Positions 6,634 to 9,351 of a stretch of 9,351 bases of DNA are shown in pieces. Every line of letters begins with the position of its first letter. Position 1 is the first letter of the stretch. A model generated the notes under the pieces. It worked only from the letters and a program-made list of their open reading frames with translations, did not search any database and was not told where the DNA came from. Source of the DNA: Methylobacter sp. (GTDB lineage: Bacteria; Pseudomonadota; Gammaproteobacteria; Methylococcales; Methylomonadaceae); contig JAQTLI010000079.1 of assembly GCA_028714995.1 (NCBI GenBank), positions 1 to 9,351 of the forward strand. Reading direction: 5' to 3'. A program made the translations under genes and the position numbers.

Positions 6634-7974
6634 TTAAAGTAACAAACGACGAATATCGCTTAAGTTTTGTATAACAGCGGCCATGAAACGCGCGCCTTCT
6701 GCACCATCAATCACCCGGTGATCGTAAGTCAGATCGAGCGGTAACATCAGTCGTGGCACAAATTCCTTGCCATCCCAGACCGGTTGCATTTTTGCGCGGG
6801 TAACGCCCAGGATGGCCACTTCAGGCGCATTGACGATAGGCGTGAAAGCTGTGCCGCCAATACCGCCAAGGCTGGAAATAGTCATACATCCGCCTTGCAT
6901 TTCAGCAGGCATCAGTTTGCCCAGACGGGCCTTGTTGCTTTTTTCAGCCAGTTCGGCTGATAGTTCATTGATGCCTTTATTATTTACACTGCGTAACACG
7001 GGTACGACTAAACCATTGGGCGTATCGACCGCGATACCGATATTGAAATATTTCTTGAAAATCAGTTTTTCGCCATCGGCAGACAGTGACGCATTAAATT
7101 GCGGGAATTGATGCATGGCGGCAACCAGCGCCTTGATGATGAATATCAAGCCGGTGATTTTCACATCATCCTTGGATTTTCCAGCATTAAGCGCATTACG
7201 AAACGCTTCCATTTCGGTAATATCGACTTCGTCATGGTAAGTGACCATGGGCAGGTTCAGCCAGACGCGACTCAGGTTCTGTCCGGTCAGGCGTTTGATT
7301 TTACTGAGTTTCTGCTCTTCAGTTTCGCCAAACTGGGAGAAATCAACTGCCGGTATGGAAGGAATGCCGGCGCCGGTTTGTGCAACACCTTCGGCCATGA
7401 CTTGTTTGACGAAGTTTTTCACATCGTCTTTTAGGATTCGTCCCTTGCGGCCACTGCCGTTTTTGATTTTGTGTATATCAACGCCCAGTTCACGGGCAAA
7501 AAGCCGGACAGCCGGTGTAGCATGCGCTTTTTTAGCGGTGCCCGTCTCTTGAGTCTGAATCGGTTCAGGTGTGGAGACGACCGGTGGGGTGGTCGGTTGA
7601 CTAACCACCGGTTCAGGCGCTTTCTCGGCAGGAGCAACTGCCGGCTGGGCTGCGACAGGCATCTCTTCCTTGACGATAACAGGTGCAGCCGCTTCTTGCG
7701 CAGGTTCTTCAGGTTTAGCAACGCTGACCTCTTCAGTGCTTGCCAGTACAGTTGCAATCAGCGTTCCTTCCGATACTTTGTCGCCGGGTTTGATGAATAT
7801 CTGTTGTACCGTGCCGGCGGCGCTGGACGGGAGATCCATGCTGGCTTTGTCGGTTTCAAGTGAGGCGATGGTTTGTTCCAACGCTACGACATCACCGGGT
7901 TTAATCAATACGTCAACTACGTCGATGTCTGAGACATTACCTACATCAGGAACTTTAATTTCAATTAGAGCCAT
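6634..7974 (-). CDS. aceF: Pyruvate dehydrogenase E2, dihydrolipoyllysine acetyltransferase
   Basis: E2 is the cytoplasmic core of the pyruvate dehydrogenase complex; it carries acetyl groups on a swinging lipoyl arm and transfers them to CoA. With the ATG at 7974 the protein has 446 residues. There is one N-terminal lipoyl domain (about 2-78) with the lipoylated lysine K43 in ETDKASMD. An Ala/Pro/Glu/Val-rich flexible linker follows (about 82-148), then the peripheral-subunit-binding domain (about 152-188, ATPAVRLFARELGV). The catalytic acetyltransferase domain (about 220-446) ends in YDHRVIDG, with H419 and D423 as active-site residues. E. coli AceF has three lipoyl domains, so this is a compact single-arm E2. 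An in-frame TTG nine codons upstream is possible but unlikely, since GGAAGA stands 7 nt before this ATG and MALIEIKVPDVG is the normal family N-terminus. It lies 14 bp after aceE and 15 bp before lpd. Confidence 0.97.
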   Translation of the reverse strand: MALIEIKVPDVGNVSDIDVVDVLIKPGDVVALEQTIASLETDKASMDLPSSAAGTVQQIFIKPGDKVSEGTLIATVLASTEEVSVAKPEEPAQEAAAPVIVKEEMPVAAQPAVAPAEKAPEPVVSQPTTPPVVSTPEPIQTQETGTAKKAHATPAVRLFARELGVDIHKIKNGSGRKGRILKDDVKNFVKQVMAEGVAQTGAGIPSIPAVDFSQFGETEEQKLSKIKRLTGQNLSRVWLNLPMVTYHDEVDITEMEAFRNALNAGKSKDDVKITGLIFIIKALVAAMHQFPQFNASLSADGEKLIFKKYFNIGIAVDTPNGLVVPVLRSVNNKGINELSAELAEKSNKARLGKLMPAEMQGGCMTISSLGGIGGTAFTPIVNAPEVAILGVTRAKMQPVWDGKEFVPRLMLPLDLTYDHRVIDGAEGARFMAAVIQNLSDIRRLLL

Positions 7975-7981
7975 TTTGTGT

Positions 7982-7987
7982 TCTTCC
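7982..7987 (-). promoter_or_regulatory. Ribosome binding site that decides the aceF start
   Basis: GGAAGA on the - strand, 7 nt before the ATG at 7974, sits in the short gap after the aceE stop codon (7989-7991). The alternative TTG at 8001 would lie inside aceE and has no comparable site. Confidence 0.65.
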
Positions 7988-7988
7988 G

Positions 7989-9351
7989 TTAGATTAGCCA
8001 AGGTGCCGTTACATCAGGGTTTATGCCGTATTTGGCAATGGCCACATCCACTTTGGCAGAATCAAATTGACCCATGTCTGCCAGACTCTTGAGGGCTGCA
8101 ATTGTTACATGGTAGCGGTCCACCTCAAAAAACCGGCGTAGATTTTCGCGCGTATCGGAACGACCGAAACCATCGGTACCCAAAACCGTATAAGGAGCGG
8201 AAATAAGGCTGCGAATCTGTTCCGCAAAGGCGCGGGTATAATCGCTTGCCGCTATTACAGGGCCTTGTGCATTGCCAAGGCAGTTGGCAACATGGGATTG
8301 TTTCGCTGTTTCGGTCGGATGCAGACGATTCCAGCGCTCACAGGACTGACCATCTCTGGCTAATTCGGTAAAGCTGGGGCAGCTCCATAAATCGGCTTCC
8401 ACGCCCCAATCATTACGCAACAATTCGGCGGCAAATTCCACTTCGCGGAAAATGGTTCCTGAACCTAACAGTTGCACGCGAGGCCCTTTCTTTTTGGCAC
8501 CTTTTTTATAGCTGTACATGCCTTTGAGTATATCCAGCTCTGCGCCTTTGGGCATGGCAGGATGGGTATAATTCTCGTTCATTACTGTGATGTAATAGAA
8601 AATATCTTCCTGTTCGACATACATGCGCCGCAGGCCATCCTGAATAATCACCGCCAGCTCATAGGCATAAGTAGGGTCATAGGATACGCAATTGGGCACG
8701 GTTGCCGACATCATATGGCTATGGCCGTCTTCATGTTGGAGACCTTCGCCGTTCAGTGTGGTTCTTCCTGCTGTGCCGCCCATCAGAAAGCCCCGGGTGC
8801 GTTGATCGGCAGCAGCCCAGATCAAATCGCCAACACGCTGAAAGCCGAACATGGAATAGTAAATAAAAAACGGAATCATCGGCACGTTATGGGTTGAATA
8901 CGATGTTCCCGCCGCAATCCAGTCACACAGCCCGCCCGCCTCATTGATGCCTTCCTGCAACACTTGACCGTGTTTGTCTTCTTTGTAGAACATCAGCTGA
9001 TCGGCATCTTGTGGTGTATACAGCTGCCCAACCTGTGACCAGATACCCAGTTGCCGGAACATGCCTTCCATGCCGAAGGTTCTTGATTCGTCGGGAACGA
9101 TCGGAACGATGCGTTTGCCGATATTTTTATCTTTAACCAGAATGTTAAGTAAACGCACGAAAGCCATGGTGGTGGAAATCTCGCGGCCTTCGCCGCTGGC
9201 TTCAAGCAGGGTCTTAAAATCACTCAATACTGGCACATTCAGCGCATAGGATTTTGCCCTTCTGGCGGGTAAGTGTCCGCCGAGTTCAGCGCGCCGCTGC
9301 TTCATATACTCCAATTCCTTTGAGCCTTCTGGCAAGGCTATATAAGGCAGG
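7989..9351 (-). CDS. aceE: Pyruvate dehydrogenase E1 (homodimeric type), C-terminal half; 5' end outside window
   Basis: E1 is the thiamine-diphosphate enzyme that decarboxylates pyruvate and acetylates the lipoyl arm of E2. The window holds the last 453 residues or so of a protein that is about 887 residues in E. coli; the frame is open to the right edge, reading LPYIALPEGSKELEYM. It is the single-chain homodimeric AceE, not the split alpha/beta form. Conserved blocks include EISTTMAFVR, DESRTFGMEG, KEDKHGQVLQEGINE (its final Glu corresponds to E. coli E571, which contacts the thiamine pyrimidine), TSYSTHNVPMIPF, GGTAGRTTLNGEGLQHEDGH, FTELARDGQSCERWN and VLGTDGFGRSDTRENLR. The GDG cofactor motif is upstream of the window. 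The internal TTG at 9335 is not a start. It is the first visible gene of the operon; the promoter and any regulator gene lie off the right edge. Confidence 0.97.
   Translation of the reverse strand, partial: LPYIALPEGSKELEYMKQRRAELGGHLPARRAKSYALNVPVLSDFKTLLEASGEGREISTTMAFVRLLNILVKDKNIGKRIVPIVPDESRTFGMEGMFRQLGIWSQVGQLYTPQDADQLMFYKEDKHGQVLQEGINEAGGLCDWIAAGTSYSTHNVPMIPFFIYYSMFGFQRVGDLIWAAADQRTRGFLMGGTAGRTTLNGEGLQHEDGHSHMMSATVPNCVSYDPTYAYELAVIIQDGLRRMYVEQEDIFYYITVMNENYTHPAMPKGAELDILKGMYSYKKGAKKKGPRVQLLGSGTIFREVEFAAELLRNDWGVEADLWSCPSFTELARDGQSCERWNRLHPTETAKQSHVANCLGNAQGPVIAASDYTRAFAEQIRSLISAPYTVLGTDGFGRSDTRENLRRFFEVDRYHVTIAALKSLADMGQFDSAKVDVAIAKYGINPDVTAPWLI

Noticed and set aside
7561..7625. Repeated short units (such as CGGTTCAGG) and partial inverted repeats in aceF
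   Set aside because: Explained by repeated Pro/Glu/Val codons in the flexible linker.
7975..8001. Nine-codon N-terminal extension of aceF from a TTG at 8001
   Set aside because: It would overlap aceE and has no good ribosome binding site, while the ATG at 7974 has GGAAGA at 7 nt and gives the normal family N-terminus.
7471..8092. Overlapping + strand open frames of 130 and 140 codons opposite aceF
   Set aside because: They mirror the Ala/Pro-rich linker and lipoyl domain of aceF; low-complexity composition and no family features.
8472..8897. Open frame of 141 codons on the + strand opposite aceE
   Set aside because: Antisense shadow of a highly conserved E1 region; no independent evidence of coding.

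Overview
The window suggests a gammaproteobacterium of moderate GC content. The MnmA, PurB, AceE, AceF and Lpd sequences all follow the gammaproteobacterial pattern. The combination of an NdvB-like GH17-GT2 glucan synthase with a compact aceE-aceF-lpd operon would fit a gammaproteobacterial methanotroph (Methylococcales), but that assignment is inference and no marker in the window proves it.

Layout. On the + strand, the 3' end of mnmA (tRNA 2-thiouridylase; truncated by the left edge) is followed after 46 bp by a complete purB (adenylosuccinate lyase). PurB ends at a strong intrinsic terminator, a perfect 16-bp stem plus a T-run at about 1874-1912. All remaining genes lie on the - strand and read toward purB. 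In transcription order they are: aceE (3' half only, truncated by the right edge), aceF (single-lipoyl-domain E2), lpd (E3), two very small two-helix membrane proteins that resemble each other and share a stop/start overlap, then a gap of about 200 bp, and a large membrane enzyme fusing a GH17 transglycosylase module to a processive GT2 synthase. That last gene converges on purB.

How they work together. AceE, AceF and Lpd are E1, E2 and E3 of the pyruvate dehydrogenase complex, which makes acetyl-CoA; their tight spacing (14-15 bp gaps with good ribosome binding sites) indicates one transcript. The two small membrane proteins begin 49 bp after lpd with no visible terminator between, so they may ride on the same message, but their function is unknown. 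The GH17-GT2 protein most resembles the NdvB-type enzymes that make beta-1,3-linked (often cyclic) periplasmic glucans, and is probably a separate transcription unit. mnmA and purB are the usual gammaproteobacterial neighbours, but the hflD gene that separates them in E. coli is absent here.

Most of the window is conserved core metabolism. The least explained parts are the paired small membrane proteins and the palindromic short sequences at the end of mnmA and in the 4540-4737 intergenic region. I see no RNA genes, CRISPR arrays, insertion sequences or phage genes.
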